From assembly GCA_022749755.1 (NCBI GenBank), contig CM040443.1, forward strand, positions 3,201,191-3,265,190: a stretch of 64,000 nt of DNA. Direction: 5' to 3'. Both the position numbers and the translations under genes were made by a program. This DNA is from Azadirachta indica (Eukaryota; Streptophyta; Magnoliopsida; Sapindales; Meliaceae). Below the pieces are notes generated by a model. It was given only the letters and a program-made list of their open reading frames with translations, had not been told where the DNA came from and searched no databases. Positions 1 through 11,917 of this stretch are shown here, piece by piece (position 1 is the stretch's first letter; every line of letters begins with the position of its first letter).

Positions 1-22
1 TTTTTTTTGGTCAATAATGCAG

Positions 23-787
23 GATGGTGTGCCCCTTAAAGGGAATGAAACTGAAACTTATGAGCTAGCTGAAAAATGCCTTGAAACAAACTATTATGGT
101 GCTAAAAGAATGTGCGAAGCACTTATTCCTCTCCTCCAATTATCAGATTCACCCACAATTGTTAATGTTTCCTCTTCCATGGGAAAATTAAAGGTAAAAC
201 TGGAAACCACTTTGATAAAATGTTTCTTACTCAAATATCAACTATGTTGAAGCAAAAACTTATAGAAATCTTGAACAAATGTGATTAATGGAGACATTCT
301 TAAGAGTGAAACATTTCCCTTAGAATTGCTTGTAGAATTTCTCGTCTCTTGGTGAATATATTTCCTAGAATATTATTCTTGAAAGTTTATGTTTGCCACA
401 ATTTTGTTTCAGAATGTCACCAATGAATGGGCCAAAGGAGTGTTAAGTGATGTGGAGAACCTTACGGAAGAAAGAGCAGATGAGTTGTTGAGAGAATATC
501 TTAATGATTTTAAAGAGGGTTCACTTGAAACCAAAGGATGGCTTTCTATGTCTGCTTACATATTATCAAAAGCAGCTTTGAATGCCTACACAAGGATTCT
601 GGCCAACAAGTACCCGAATTTTAGCATCAATTGTGCTTGCCCTGGCTATGTCAAAACAGAGATCAACTACAATACTGGCATATTGACTGTTGAAGAAGGC
701 GCTGATACTCCTGTGTGGTTAGCTCTGTTGCCCAGTGGTGGTCCTTCTGGCTTATTCTTTTCGCGGAAAGAAGAGACCTCTTTTTGA
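23..787 (+). CDS. SDR family reductase (neomenthol dehydrogenase / salutaridine reductase-like), 3' part only
   Basis: Last two exons of an NADPH-dependent short-chain dehydrogenase/reductase that continues upstream of the window. Exon 4 is 23-193 (after an ATGCAG acceptor, ending AAG before GTAAAA) and exon 5 is 413-787 (after TTTCAG, ending in TGA); both junctions are phase 0. The protein shows the family's active-site Ser segment VNVSSS, the YILSK motif (YxxxK, catalytic Tyr and Lys) and the C-terminal [14 protein letters not shown]. Reading frames are open and splice sites normal. By family, it should reduce a ketone or aldehyde of a small metabolite in the cytosol; the substrate cannot be read from sequence. 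It is very close to the copies at 3911-5718 and 15084-16881. Whether the missing 5' exons are intact is unknown. Confidence 0.88.
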
Positions 788-1894
788 TCTAAGAGTATCA
801 AAACTTATATTATATATCTTGTGAAATCTGTGATGTTATGACTTTTAATGTATGCAATCTATGTATTTATTTTATTTTGATTGTGGAGGTATCATAATTG
901 TTTAATAGTTTATGCTATTTTGATTTTGTACACTAAGTTATTCTTTTAAAAAACCAAAGAAGATGCCGAATTACTACATTATATATATGACTAAGGTAAT
1001 TTTTTATATGAGACGCGTCACGTATATTTGGGTGGGTAGAAACTAAAAACAATCCTAATTCGTCAGCTAAATTTTGTATTTTATTTTATTTTTGAATACA
1101 TAATACATATGCCTAAAGTTACTTAAATATTGGGGAATCCCAAACTTAATCTGTTGTTTTTGGAGGGGTGGGGATGCACAAAATTATTATGTGTGTAGTT
1201 TCTGAATATCAACGCTAGCTGCACATTATTTGGAGTGAAAATATCAACGCTAGCTGCACATTATTAAGAGTGAAAGAATTTATATATAAAATCATTTCCT
1301 GTTATTTAATTACTTGTTAATATAATGTTTCATTATCACAATTTTGAGTATCACCCATCCTCTTCTATGTTGATAAATGGCTTTTTAAATTTTTTAACGA
1401 TACCTGAGCCTAACAATCATTAGAGTGGTGCTGGTTGCTACTAACTAATGATTTAGTATCTAAAATCGTTGATTTTATGGACATATATTCTTTGAGAATG
1501 CTGCTGCAGAGTTTAAAAATCTTTTGTTAACCTGGGTTATTAAATTACTTTTATTTAAATTTTATTATTTCAGAATAAATTTTTACTTATTTTTCAAAAT
1601 CTAATTTTCAAAATTCATTTTATTTGCATTTATAATTTCATATATATTTATTGCATAAATTATATGAATCCAAAATTATTCTTAATAAAGTTTTAAATTA
1701 ATTCAATTATTTAAAATAATTATTTTTCTAATTATAAAGACAAAAAATATTATATGTTTATTTTAATCATTTGTATTGTTATAATATTTTAATAATAAAA
1801 TTTATCAAATTTATATAATTGCTTTTCGTATAAACAATACTTCTAAATATAAAATTTATCAAATCTTTGCAGCTAATTATTTCTGTATATACAA
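788..1894. other. 3' flank of the first SDR copy, no gene
   Basis: AT-rich sequence with no coding signal. It is clearly homologous to the 3' flanks of the other two SDR copies (about 5719-6790 and 16882-17937), so it belongs to the tandem-duplicated unit. Only this copy carries a short tandem duplication at about 1207-1270, where a stretch containing CAACGCTAGCTGCACATTATT occurs twice; the other flanks have it once. Confidence 0.75.
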
Positions 1895-2218
1895 TCAAAA
1901 AGAGATGTCTTCTTTCGTCAAAAAGAATAAACCAGAAGGATCAGTTTTGGGCAGAAGAGCTAACCACACAGAATTTTCAACACCTTCTTTAGCTGTTAAC
2001 GTGTCGTTGCAGGGCAAATACAGTATATGAGAAAATTCGAGTGTTTCTTGGTCAAGATCCTAGTGTATGCATTCAAAGTTCCTGGCCATCCTTTGGTCTC
2101 TGGTGAACTTTCTTTGAAATCATTTACATACTTGTCCAACACCTCCTCTAATTTCTCTTCTTTAAGATTCTCGACATTGCTTAGTACTCTTATAGCCCAC
2201 TCATTTGTTACATATTGA
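1895..2218 (-). pseudogene. Inverted relic of SDR exon 5 (unit 1)
   Basis: Read on the minus strand, this is a degenerate last exon of the neighbouring SDR family, from a VTNEWA-like start to a KEDISF end followed by TGA. It keeps the NAYTRIL stretch and the SVWLALLP stretch. It goes from ETKGWP almost directly to TLNAYTRIL, so the segment that carries YxxxK in the live genes (about 11 residues) is missing. No other exon is attached on this strand. It lies about 1.1 kb downstream of, and opposite to, the SDR gene at 23-787. It cannot encode an active enzyme. Confidence 0.8.
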
Positions 2219-2244
2219 AATAAAAAATTTTGAATTGAAAAAGC

Positions 2245-2425
2245 GAGTAGGGTCTAGACAAGAGGTCAATCCTCTTACTTGACCATTTTTTTATGCAGGT
2301 ATAATATTTCATATCTCGACTCAGCCTATTACTCGTTTTTATTAAAAAAATGTACCTATAATCGAACCAAATTGACTGGGCTGAGCTGAAGCCTCAAGTC
2401 GCAAGTAAAATTATCATCTATACTC
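2245..2425. repeat. Short repeat with GAGTAGGG-type ends (unit 1 copy)
   Basis: A roughly 180-base segment homologous to 18316-18491. In that copy the ends form an inverted repeat, GAGTAGGG at the left and CCCTACTC at the right. A third copy in unit 2 is split into about 7170-7233 and 7685-7800 by an inserted SDR fragment. It is AT-rich with a central CCATAATCGG-like core (CCTATAATCG here). The terminal CCATCCCTA in the third copy resembles hAT ends, but no target duplication was established. Confidence 0.4.
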
Positions 2426-2464
2426 TGTTTCTTTGAGTAATATTAAGAATTCAACAATTAGTCC

Positions 2465-3294
2465 AATCCAAATTTCAAATTGACTAAGTACCTGTACATA
2501 ATAAGCAATGTTAAGTCGAGTTATTGTAAGATAAAATTAATCGACCAATCAAACAGCCATAAGCAGTTACATCAGAGAGGAGATCACCATCTGACTTGGT
2601 CAATTTCAAATTCTGTTCCATAGGGGTTGAAGAAGGATGTGTACCAACCAAGCCAAATTGTGCAAGCAATTCCAAAGAATATTCCAATTGACTCAGATAA
2701 ATCCTTTTCCTTGAACGGGCAATCTCAATTCCAAGAAAAAACTTTAAACTACCAAGGTCTCTTAATTTGAAGCTACTATGAAGAAATCCCTTAATTGCTT
2801 GAATCTCTTGAATATTGTCTCCCGCAATGACAGTGTCATCAACATAAACCAATACAATGGTGAGAGAATTATGCATTGATTTAGTGAGTAAGAAATAGTT
2901 TGCCTTTGATTGCTTATATCCTACACTTAACAACTTGCTAGAAAGTTTTGCAAACCATTGGTAGAATGCTTGTTTCAAACCATATAAAAACTTTAAAGTT
3001 TGCATACTGCATTTAGGTTTCCAGATCTATGAAAAGCTGGTGGAAGTTGTACATATACCTTTTCGATCAAATCTACATTAAAGAAAGCATTGTTAATGTC
3101 AAGTTGATAAACATGCCAATTTTTAATTGCAACAACAACTAGAGACAACATAAAATAGTGTGTTTTGCTACCAGTGCAAAAGTTTCTTGATAATCTAACC
3201 CTTCATGTTAATTGGAGCCCTTGGCTACTAAACGAGCTTTGTATAGCCCAATAATGTCATCTGGATTATACTTCATATTGTGCACCCATTTGTC
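2465..3294 (-). mobile_element. Ty1/copia retrotransposon fragment (reverse transcriptase)
   Basis: Minus-strand reverse transcriptase fragment. It includes the LKQAFYQWFAKLSSKLL region, the catalytic YVDDTVIAG motif (about 2830-2855) and FFLGIEIARS. The best frame (3005 down to 2511) ends in LIGRLILSYNNST through a frameshift. It is nearly the same as 7870-8610 in the next unit but lacks gag, protease, integrase and any LTR. Its left edge follows the shared sequence CAACAATTAGTCC. At its right edge the copia homology stops at about 3294 and a short SDR 3'-end-like tail begins. It is dead and was probably copied along with the SDR unit. Confidence 0.85.
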
Positions 3295-3575
3295 CGGAAA
3301 GAAGAAACTTCTTTTGATTGGAAACTATTCATTTATACAAAAGTTTCAAACTGTATATTCTGATATGCTGCATGACTATCAAATCCCAAACATTTCATGT
3401 TTTTTTCCTTTAGCTGCCTATATTCAGCCAGCCAACCTTGGTTAGACAAAACTTGTAATATGGGCCTCTGAACGGGTTGACGGAGCCCAAATACTGTGAA
3501 ATTATGTCCACTGCATCATGACGGGCTTTCTGGCCTTCTATTTTGCTTGAAATGAAACAATTATACAATCTCTTC
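3295..3575 (+). pseudogene. Possible SDR exon-5 tail and 3' flank relic
   Basis: Immediately after the copia break the sequence reads AAAGAAGAAACTTCTTTTGA, the plus-strand match to the KEETSF-stop end of the SDR family. The following 250 bases show patchy similarity to the 3' flank of the SDR relic ending at 12132: both have an AAATTATGT, GGCCTTCTA, AATCTC-GCTGA series. It is read as the remains of a lost SDR copy between units 1 and 2. The evidence is short and partly by eye. Confidence 0.4.
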
Positions 3576-3910
3576 GCTGAGATAGAATACACCATAATTG
3601 TAAATATTGTGGCTTGCAAGGAATGGAAGACTGTCCCCATGTTAATTTATAGACAATTTGCATCCGTTTGTGTCTTATCCCATTTTCTTTTATTTTAAAA
3701 ATTGTGGTCCTAATATTCCCAAAAAAAAAAATTGTGGTTCTGTTCCCATATTTCTTAAATACATATTTGTTAAAAACTCGACTGTTGAAGATTTCCCATT
3801 CTTGCAGTTTTAAGGGAGAGATTTCTTTGTTGTCTTCACTTAGAACTTTGTTGTTCAGTTTTTCACACTTCTTACCCAAAATCTTAATTTTACAATCAGT
3901 ATTCAGTTCC
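3576..3910 (+). promoter_or_regulatory. Promoter and 5' leader of SDR copy 2
   Basis: From the sequence CGCTGAGATAGAATACACC onward this stretch is homologous to 14732-15083 upstream of the other intact SDR gene, and similarity drops sharply before that point in both. It therefore marks the 5' border of the duplicated unit. The two good copies share about 335-350 bases of upstream DNA, which presumably holds the core promoter and leader. No clear TATA box was identified. Copy 4 carries a short extra stretch (GAGGAGACAAATTATTT) absent here. Confidence 0.5.
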
Positions 3911-5718
3911 ATGGAAGAGGTAACGAAGAGGTAATTATTCTTTTATTTCGTGGACGTTATCATTAAGCTCTAGTTTCTATAATGTTTTGTATCTTGAAAT
4001 TGTTGCAAATTTCTGTCTTCAGGTGTGCAGTAGTTACAGGAGCAAATAAGGGAATAGGGTTTGAAATCTGTAGGCAATTAGCTTCACATGGGGTCACTGT
4101 GGTGCTAACAGCCAGAGATGAGAACAGAGGTCTGGAAGCTGTTCATAAGCTCCAACAATCTGGCTATGATGATGTGATTTTTCATCAGCTAGATGTAGCG
4201 GACCCTGCTAGCGTCGACTCTTTTGCAGATTTCATCAAGTGTCAATTTGGGAAGCTCGATATTTTGGTACGATTTAACATCAATTTCTTGAGGTTGCCGC
4301 TGCTTTTTTTCCTCAAGTAAAACTTAACGCTGTCTGCGCATAATATACTATCTGATACAATTATTGGCCATGCTCACTCTACAAAGTAATAAGATGTTGT
4401 TGAACTTCGCATGGTGCTATGATCTTCTTAATTCATTTCCCCAAAAAAAATTAATGGGTCTGATTCTTAACAATTGAATAGGCAGAAAGCAGGAGGATGT
4501 GAGTACCCCGAGATTTACAATTTGTCTTTCCGATTCCAATATTATAGGTAAGTATAAGTGTAAGCTGAGTGATGTAAAGTCTTGGACTTTTCACAGGTGA
4601 ATAATGCAGGAATTGGTGGAGTCAGTACGGATGCGGATGCGTTATCAGGTTTTGTCAAGGTAACTTAACATGTTTGATTTCTTTGGTTGGTTTACAATAT
4701 ATATGTAGTTATGAATCAATCTCTTTAGAAGATCTTTTGTCTCTCCAGTTGCCTTTACCAAATTTTCATTATTGGGTTAGTCATACATCTCATACATATC
4801 CTTCTTATGGCATCACCTAACTTGATCGTTATGCAAGACCCTTTCCTTTTGTCTAATCTTCTGCAGTTTTGCAAGTATTATAGAAATATATAGCACTACT
4901 AAGATGAAGTTTTCTTCTTGTTCCTTTTTTTTTTCTTTTGGTCAATAATGCAGGATGGTGTGCCCATTAAATGGAATGAAATAGTAACTGAAACTTATGA
5001 GCTAGCTGAAAAATGCCTTGAAACAAACTATTATGGTGCTAAAAGAATGTGCGAAGCACTTATTCCTCTCCTCCAATTATCAGATTCACCCACAATTGTT
5101 AATGTTTCGTCTTCCATGGGAAAACTAAAGGTAAAACTGGAAATCACCTTGATAAAATGTTTCCTACTCAAATATCAACTATGTTGAAGCAAAAACTTTT
5201 AGAAATCTTGAACAGATGTGAGACATTCTTAAGAGTGAAACATTTCCCTTAGAATTGCTTGTAGAATTTCTATTGTCCCTTTGGTGAATATATTTCCTAG
5301 AATATTATTCTTGAAAGTTTATGTTGCCACAATTATGTTTCAGAATGTCACCAATGAATGGGCCAAAGGAGTGTTAAGTGATGTGGAGAACCTTACGGAA
5401 GAAAGAGCAGATCAGGTATTGAGAGAATATCTTAATGATTTTAAAGACGGTTCACTTAAAACCAAAGGATGGCCTTTTATGTCTGCTTACATATTATCAA
5501 AAGCAGCTATGAATGCCTACACAAGGATTCTGGCTAAGAAGTACCTGAATTTTAGCATCAATTGTGTTTGCCCTGGCTATGTCAAAACAGATCTGAACTA
5601 CAATACTGGCGTATTGACTGTTGAAGAAGGCGCTGATACTCCTGTGTGGTTAGCTCTGTTGCCCAATGATGGTCCTTCTGGCTTATTCTTTTCGCGGAAA
5701 GAAGAGACCTCTTTTTGA
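3911..5718 (+). CDS. SDR family NADPH-dependent reductase (neomenthol dehydrogenase / salutaridine reductase-like)
   Basis: Complete five-exon gene, 292 residues. Exons are 3911-3930, 4023-4266, 4597-4659, 4954-5130 and 5344-5718. All introns are GT..AG and the frames join cleanly. The start is the ATG of MEEVTKR, conserved in all copies of the array. The protein shows the cofactor motif TGANKGIG (residues 12-19), NNAG (90-93), catalytic Asn in NYYG (134-137), active Ser in VSSS (160-163) and YILSK (Tyr217, Lys221). These mark the classical/atypical SDR family of plant menthone, salutaridine and carbonyl reductases. It is expected to be a cytosolic monomeric ketone/aldehyde reductase; the real substrate is unknown. 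Compared with the copies at 23-787 and 15084-16881 it has two extra residues (IV) near residue 119, from a 6-base in-frame difference. It looks functional. Confidence 0.93.
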
Positions 5719-6790
5719 TATAAGAGTGTCAAAAAGTTATATTATATATCTTCTGAAATATGTGATGTTATAACTTTTAATGTATACAATCTTTGTATTT
5801 ATTTTATTTTGATTGTGGAGTTATCATAATAGTTAAGTAGTTTATACTATTTTGATTTTGTACACTAAGTGCTTTTAAAAAACCAAAGAAGAAGCTGAAG
5901 TACTATATTATAAATAAGGCGCATCACAGATATTTGGTTAGGTAAAAACTAAAAACTATACAAATTTTTTAGTTAAATTTTGTATTTTATTTTTCTTTTA
6001 AATGCATAATTTATACGCCTAATTTTACTTAAATATTGGGGAACCCCAAACTTACTCTGTTGTTTTTGGAGACGTGGGGATGCACAAAATTATTACGTGT
6101 GTAGTTTCCGAATATCAACGCTATCTGCACATTATTAAGAGTGAAAGAATTTATACATAAAATCGTTTCCTCTTAATTAATTACTTGTTAATATAATGTT
6201 TCATTATCACAATTTTGAGTTTCACCCACCCTCTTCTATGTTGGTAAATGACTTTTTAAATTTTTTTAACGTTACTTGAACCTAACTCATTACAGTCCAG
6301 GCCGGACAATCATTAGAATGGTGCTGGTGCTATTAACTAATGATTTAGTATCTAAAATTGTTGACTTTATTAGGGATATATTCTTTGAGAATGCTGTTGC
6401 AGAGCTTAAAAATTTTGGTTAACTTTTAGTTCTTATATTATTTTTATTTAAGTTTTATTATTTCAGAATAAAATTTTTACCTATTTTTCAAAATCTAATT
6501 TTCATAATTCATTTTATTTGAATTTATAATTTCATATATATCTATTGCATAAATTATGTAAATTTAAAATCATCCTTAATAAAATTTTAAATTTAATTCA
6601 ATTATTTAAAATAATTATTTTTTCTAATTATAAAGACAAAAAATATTATACATTTATTTTAATCATTTGTATTATTATAATATTTTTACAATAAAATTTA
6701 TCAAATTTATATAACTACTTTTTGAATACATAATACCTTTAAATATAAAATTTATCAAATCTTTAAAACTGATTATTTCTGTATATACAA

Positions 6791-7145
6791 TCAAAAAGAG
6801 ATCTCTTCTTTCGTTAAAAGGAATAAATCAGAATGACCAGTTTTGAGTAGAAGAGCTAACCACACAGAATTTTCAACACATTCTTTAGCTGTTAATGTGT
6901 CATTGTTGAAAGGTCATATTTGTTTTGACATAGGCATGGCAAATATAGTATATGAGAAAATTCGAGTATTTCTTGGCTAGGATCCTAGTGTATGCATTCA
7001 AAGTTACAGGCCATGCTTTGGTCTCTGGTGAACCTTCTTTAAAATCATTTGCATACTTGTCTAACACCTCCTCTAATTTCTCTTCTTTAAGATTATCGAT
7101 GTCTCTTAACACTCTTATAGCCTATTCATTTGTTACACACTGGAA
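6791..7145 (-). pseudogene. Inverted relic of SDR exon 5 (unit 2)
   Basis: Minus-strand degenerate last exon, about 1.1 kb downstream of the SDR gene ending at 5718 and pointing toward it. It reads VTNE, then LRDIDNLKEEKLEEVLDKY and ANDFKEGSPETKAWP. It then jumps to [15 protein letters not shown] with the YxxxK segment deleted, exactly as in the relics at 1895-2218 and 17938-18290. An in-frame stop follows, and the remainder reads as the ALLP..KEEISF tail in a broken frame. Confidence 0.8.
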
Positions 7146-7233
7146 CAAAAAATTTTAAATTAAAAAAGTGACTAAGGCCTAGACAAGAGGTCAATCCTCT
7201 TACTCAACGATTTTTTTTTTATACGGGTATAAT

Positions 7234-7684
7234 ATTTTTGCAAGGAATTTCTTGATGATGGGTTTAATTCATTATGAACTGATTGGCAAGGAATTTGGGC
7301 TTGATGGCAGGTGAATAATGCAGGGATTAACGGAGTCATTGTGAATGGTGGCGCTTTGTAAGGTATTGACAAGGTATTTCTCAACAGACACCATAAATAC
7401 AACAATCCCAAACTAAGCCGAAAAAATTTAAAGAAACTGATATTGAATCATACCAAAATAACAAGCTTCCCAAATTTAAATTTAATCAAATCTGCTAGAA
7501 ACTTAACACTAGCAGAGTCCGTCGCATCTAGTTGATGAAAAATCACGTTATCATAGCCAGACTGTTTGAGTTTTTCAGCAGCTTCCAAACCTCTCTTATC
7601 ATCTCTGGCTGTTAACATCACGGTGACTCCATTTGAAGCTAATTGCCTACAGATTTCAAACCCGATTCCCTTCCTAGACGATAA
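7234..7684. pseudogene. Head-to-head SDR fragment: exon 3 forward, exon 2 reversed
   Basis: Plus strand 7250-7373 is the end of SDR intron 2 plus exon 3 (7311-7373; NNAG with TTG TAA in place of TTG TCA, so a stop). From about 7383 the sequence turns round: 7383-7680 is the reverse complement of exon 2 and the start of intron 2, ending in the glycine motif region. Both halves match the pseudogene at 13050-14700 most closely. The reversed exon shares its KLVILV change (KLDILV in live copies). The whole block interrupts the short repeat that is continuous at 2245-2425 and 18316-18491. Confidence 0.8.
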
Positions 7685-7839
7685 ACGATAATCTTACCCA
7701 ACCCATTACTTATTTTTATTTAAACAATGTACCCATAATCGGACCAAATTAACTGGGTCGAGCCGGAACCTTAAATCGTAGGTAAAATTGTCATCCTTGC
7801 TCTGTTTCTCTGAGTAATATTAAGAATTCAACAATTAGT

Positions 7840-10800
7840 CCAATCCAAATTTCAAATTGACTAAATACTTGTACACAATAAACAATATTAGGTCGAGTTA
7901 TTGTAAGATAAAATTAATCGACCAATCAAACACCTATAAGCAGTTGCATTAAAGAGGAGATCACCATTTGACTTGGTTAATTTCAAATTCTGTTCCATAG
8001 GGGTTGAAGAAGGACGTGTACCAACCAAGCCAAATTCTGCAAGTAATTCCAAAGAATATTTCCATCGACTTAGGTAAATTCTTTTCCTTGAACGAGCAAT
8101 CTCAATTCCAAGAAAGAACTTTAAAATACCAAGGTCTCTTAATTTGAAGCTACTATGAAGAAATCCCTTAATTGCTTGAATTTCTTGAATATTGTCTCCC
8201 GCAATGACAGTGTCATCAACATAAACCAATACAATGGTGAGAGAATTATGCATTGATTTTGTGAGTAGGAAATAGTTTGCCTTTGATTGCTTATATCCTA
8301 CACTTAACAACTTACTAGAAAATTTTGCAAACCGTTGGTAGAATGCTTGTTTCAAATCATATAAAGACTTTAAAGTTCACATACTGCATTTAGGTTTCCA
8401 GATCTATGAAAAGCTGGGGGAAGTTGTACATATACCTCTTCGATCAAATCTACATTAAAGAAAGCATTGTTAATGTCAAGTTGATAAAGATGCCAATTTT
8501 TAATTGCGACAACAGCTAGAGACAACATAAAATAGTGAGTTTTGCTACCGGCGTAAAAGTTTCTTGATAATTAACCCTTCTTGTTAATTGTAGCCCTTGG
8601 CTACTAAATGAGCTTTGTATAGCTCAATAATGTCATCTGGATTATACTTCACTTTGTGCACCCATTTGTAACCTGTAGCCTTTTTGTCAGGTGGAAGCGA
8701 AGTAAGTACCCAAGTGTGGTTATCCTCTAAGGCTTTAATTTCGTTGACCACAGCCTGTCTCCAGTTCATATCAACCATTGCTCTCTGAAAAGAGTTTGGT
8801 TCCTAGCTAGATGAAATGGATACTAGAAAAGAGCAATGAAAGTGAGAAAATTTGTCATAGGATAAAAACTTATTTAAGCGATGAGAAGTACTTATAGTTA
8901 TAGGGTACAAAGAAGACGTCAAAGCTGGTTGATCATAGGTGGCCAATTGACAATGATAATCTCTAAGATAAGAAGGTGGGCGAGATGTACGAGTAGAATG
9001 ATGAACCTGAGGCGAAAAGGATAAAATTTCTGAACTAGAGGTCTCAATGGCTTGGTTACTTTCATTGACTTGAGAAGAAGATTCTAAATGCTTGTTAGCA
9101 TATTCTTGCTTAATAAGAGAATATGGCAGAATTGGTTCACTAGAGAGTGCATTGGAATTTTGTGCAAAAGGAAAAACATGTTCATGAAATTGAACATCTT
9201 TACAAACAAAAATTTTTTTAGTGTTTATATCATATAAGTTGTGTCCCTTTTTATTATATGGGTAACCAATGAATACACAACGAATAGATAGAGCATCAAA
9301 TTTTGTTCTTGATAAGCTACATTTAGTATCATGGCACAAACATCCAAAAACTTTCAAGTGAGAAAATGTAGGAGTTTTATGAAAAAGTAGCTCATAAGGA
9401 GTCTTACCAACAAGTAAAGGAGTTGTGCGATTTATGAGATAAGCTGCAGTTAAAACATATTTACCCTAAAGCATTAAAGGAAGACTTGCTTGAAAACGTA
9501 AAGCACGAGCTATATTAAGTAAATGTCCATGTTCTCTATCCACGACTCCATTTTGTTGTAGTCTATGGATACAACTTGTTTCATATATAATGCCTTTGTT
9601 GCCATCAAATTCTCCCATGTCAAATTCCAAACCATTATCAAAACGTAAGATTTTGATTTTGTTATTAAATTGAGTTTCGACATAAGAATAAAAAGATTAT
9701 AACAGTAAACGAGTTTCACTCTTACTTTGCATAAGAAAAACCCAAGTACATCTAGTATAGTTATCCACAATAGTGAGAAAATAATGTGCAACTAATAGAG
9801 AATGCAAATGAAATTTATCCCAAATATCACAATCAATCAAATCAAAAAGAGCAACTAAACTTGTATCATGTAAGAAGAAAGGAGATCTAGTTTGTTTAGC
9901 AAGGGAAAAAATATCACAGACTTCATGCTAAACCGAAGAGCATAAACTTACAATATGAGAAGAAAACAACTTAAAATGATTAAGAGTAGGATGTCCTAGA
10001 CGTTGGTGCAGTAAAGAAGAAACTGAAGACAAAGTAGAAACTAGCGTACATGATGGTGGTGGATCGGTGGGCACTCGAAGAAGGTAAAGGCCGTCGTGCA
10101 ATCTACCCACTCCAATCATCTTCTTCGAGGGTTGGTCTTGTGAAATACAAGGATCATAAAAAGAAAGTGATGATACACTTTGCATTATGGATGAGTTTTC
10201 CGAGTGAAATAAAATTAAATTGAAAACTAGGAACACACAAAATATTATGTAGAATTATGTCTTGTGTTAGTTAGACAGTACCAACATGGGTAATAAGGTC
10301 ATCTTTTCCATTTGGAAATCTAGCAGTCTTAGAACAAGTGGATGTGATTTGAGAAAGAAGAGAGGAAGAGCTAACCATGTGATCAACCGCACCAGAATCA
10401 ATAATCCAAGAATTTGGAAGAGGAAAATGAATTGCATTAAGTGCAATACCTGTCAAGTTATTTTGTGAGATGCCATTAACTACAAGGTTTGACTTAGGCT
10501 GAGGATCAATGAAGGCCAACATCTGTTGACATTGTTCTAGAGTGAAAGGAAAAGTCTGCTTTGCTGAAATAGAAGTCTGATTTGCATGTGCTTGATTTTG
10601 AGTTTGGAGACGATGATCATTATGAAGCATAATGTGTCATGCTTTTCCACATAATTCACAACTGAGTTTAGATAAATTCTGCCTTTGAGATTTGTTTGAT
10701 TGAATATTCCCTTTGGCAACAAAGGCAGCGGATTCAGTTGTGGGTTACAGACTAATGATACCACGTTATTGTTCTTCTTGAAAGAGCAAAGAAAAAAACT

Positions 10801-11415
10801 TGCTCAGAAGTGGAATGGTATTCATCAATAAATTCTGGCCATGAGCACCGACATAGTTTTCCTTCAAACCCATTAAAAACTACATGGTGCAATCTGGATG
10901 TCTATTGGCTTCCAAGATTTTATTAGATTCACACGTATAAGAAGATGTTGGTGAGTATAAATTCAATTCATCTCATAAAGCTTTATGTTTTGGGTAATAA
11001 ATTGTCATAGAGTCGTCACCTTATGCTATGGAATTGATTTTTTGTAGTAGCTCAAAAATCTAAAGCCCAATAATTTGAGAAAATTTCTCTTCAATATCAA
11101 TAAATAGATCTTTTGCTATCTCTGCATAAATAGCATTTCCTGCCAACTCAGGAATTATAGCATTGACAAGCCAAGAAGAAACCATGTCATCACTTTGTTT
11201 CCATTGATCAATACTTGGAAGTGTGTTTGGAGGTTTGGAGATGCTTCCATTAACAAACCCATTTATTTTTTGCACTGAGGGCCTTGATCATGGCCCTCCT
11301 CCACATGGTGTAGTTATCTTCATTCAATAACTAAGATTGCACCTGAATTATCAGTAGGGTCCAGAAAATAGGCATGTTCGAGATTCGTAGTGTTATGATC
11401 TGTTAATTTTTCCAT
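7840..11415 (-). mobile_element. Degenerate Ty1/copia retrotransposon, internal region
   Basis: Minus-strand copia polyprotein in the order gag, protease, integrase, reverse transcriptase. Gag begins at the ATG at 11415 and contains WRRAMIKALSAKNK and PSIDQWKQSDDMVSSWL. The protease motif IIDSGAVDHM is near 10400, the GAG-pre-integrase stretch LLHQRLGHPTLNHF near 9990, and the integrase core (VDNYTRCTWVFLMQ) around 9740. A conserved KVFGCLCHDTKCSL block lies near 9340. Reverse transcriptase follows at 8584-8778 (KKATGYKWVHKVKY) and 7888-8355 (YVDDTVIAG). Many stops and frameshifts break it, RNase H is largely missing and I could not find LTRs or a primer site. The reverse transcriptase part is duplicated at 2465-3294. 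Confidence 0.85.
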
Positions 11416-11917
11416 CGAAACAACCTTGATCTAAGGATTGGGGAAGAAACAAATGTATTTCAAGAATAAGGGTAAGGGCAAAGTATTTGCTCAGAATGTA
11501 AAATGAATGATTCTTATTTTTTGTGCTAACTAGATCAATTTTACAGCATTATATACAAATTTGCTAAACTGTGTGAGGAAAGAAAATATCTACACAATCC
11601 TTGGAATACACAAGCAAATCAAGCGACAATAATAGCAAATAGACAATCAAGGAAAACCATAATCAAAGTAAAGATTATAATCTTCATCAAATCAATTTGA
11701 TGTCTCTAATAGAGCAAATTCTAAAAGAAAGTTAAAAGAAGTATGGAATAAAGAACAACTTTTTTTTGAAGTACATAAATTATTATTTTATAAGAGATTA
11801 ATTTAAAAAATTTAGAAAAAAGGTGGATGAGATAGGTATGGAGGCAGTATCTAGACAAACTTAATAAATCGGGTTTACTAGAAACTATATAAAGGACGGC
11901 TTGTGTTAATGTCTACA
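11416..11917. other. AT-rich spacer, no gene seen
   Basis: It lies upstream of the minus-strand copia gag start, where a 5' leader and LTR would be expected. No primer-binding site or second LTR copy was recognised. No coding potential. Confidence 0.5.
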
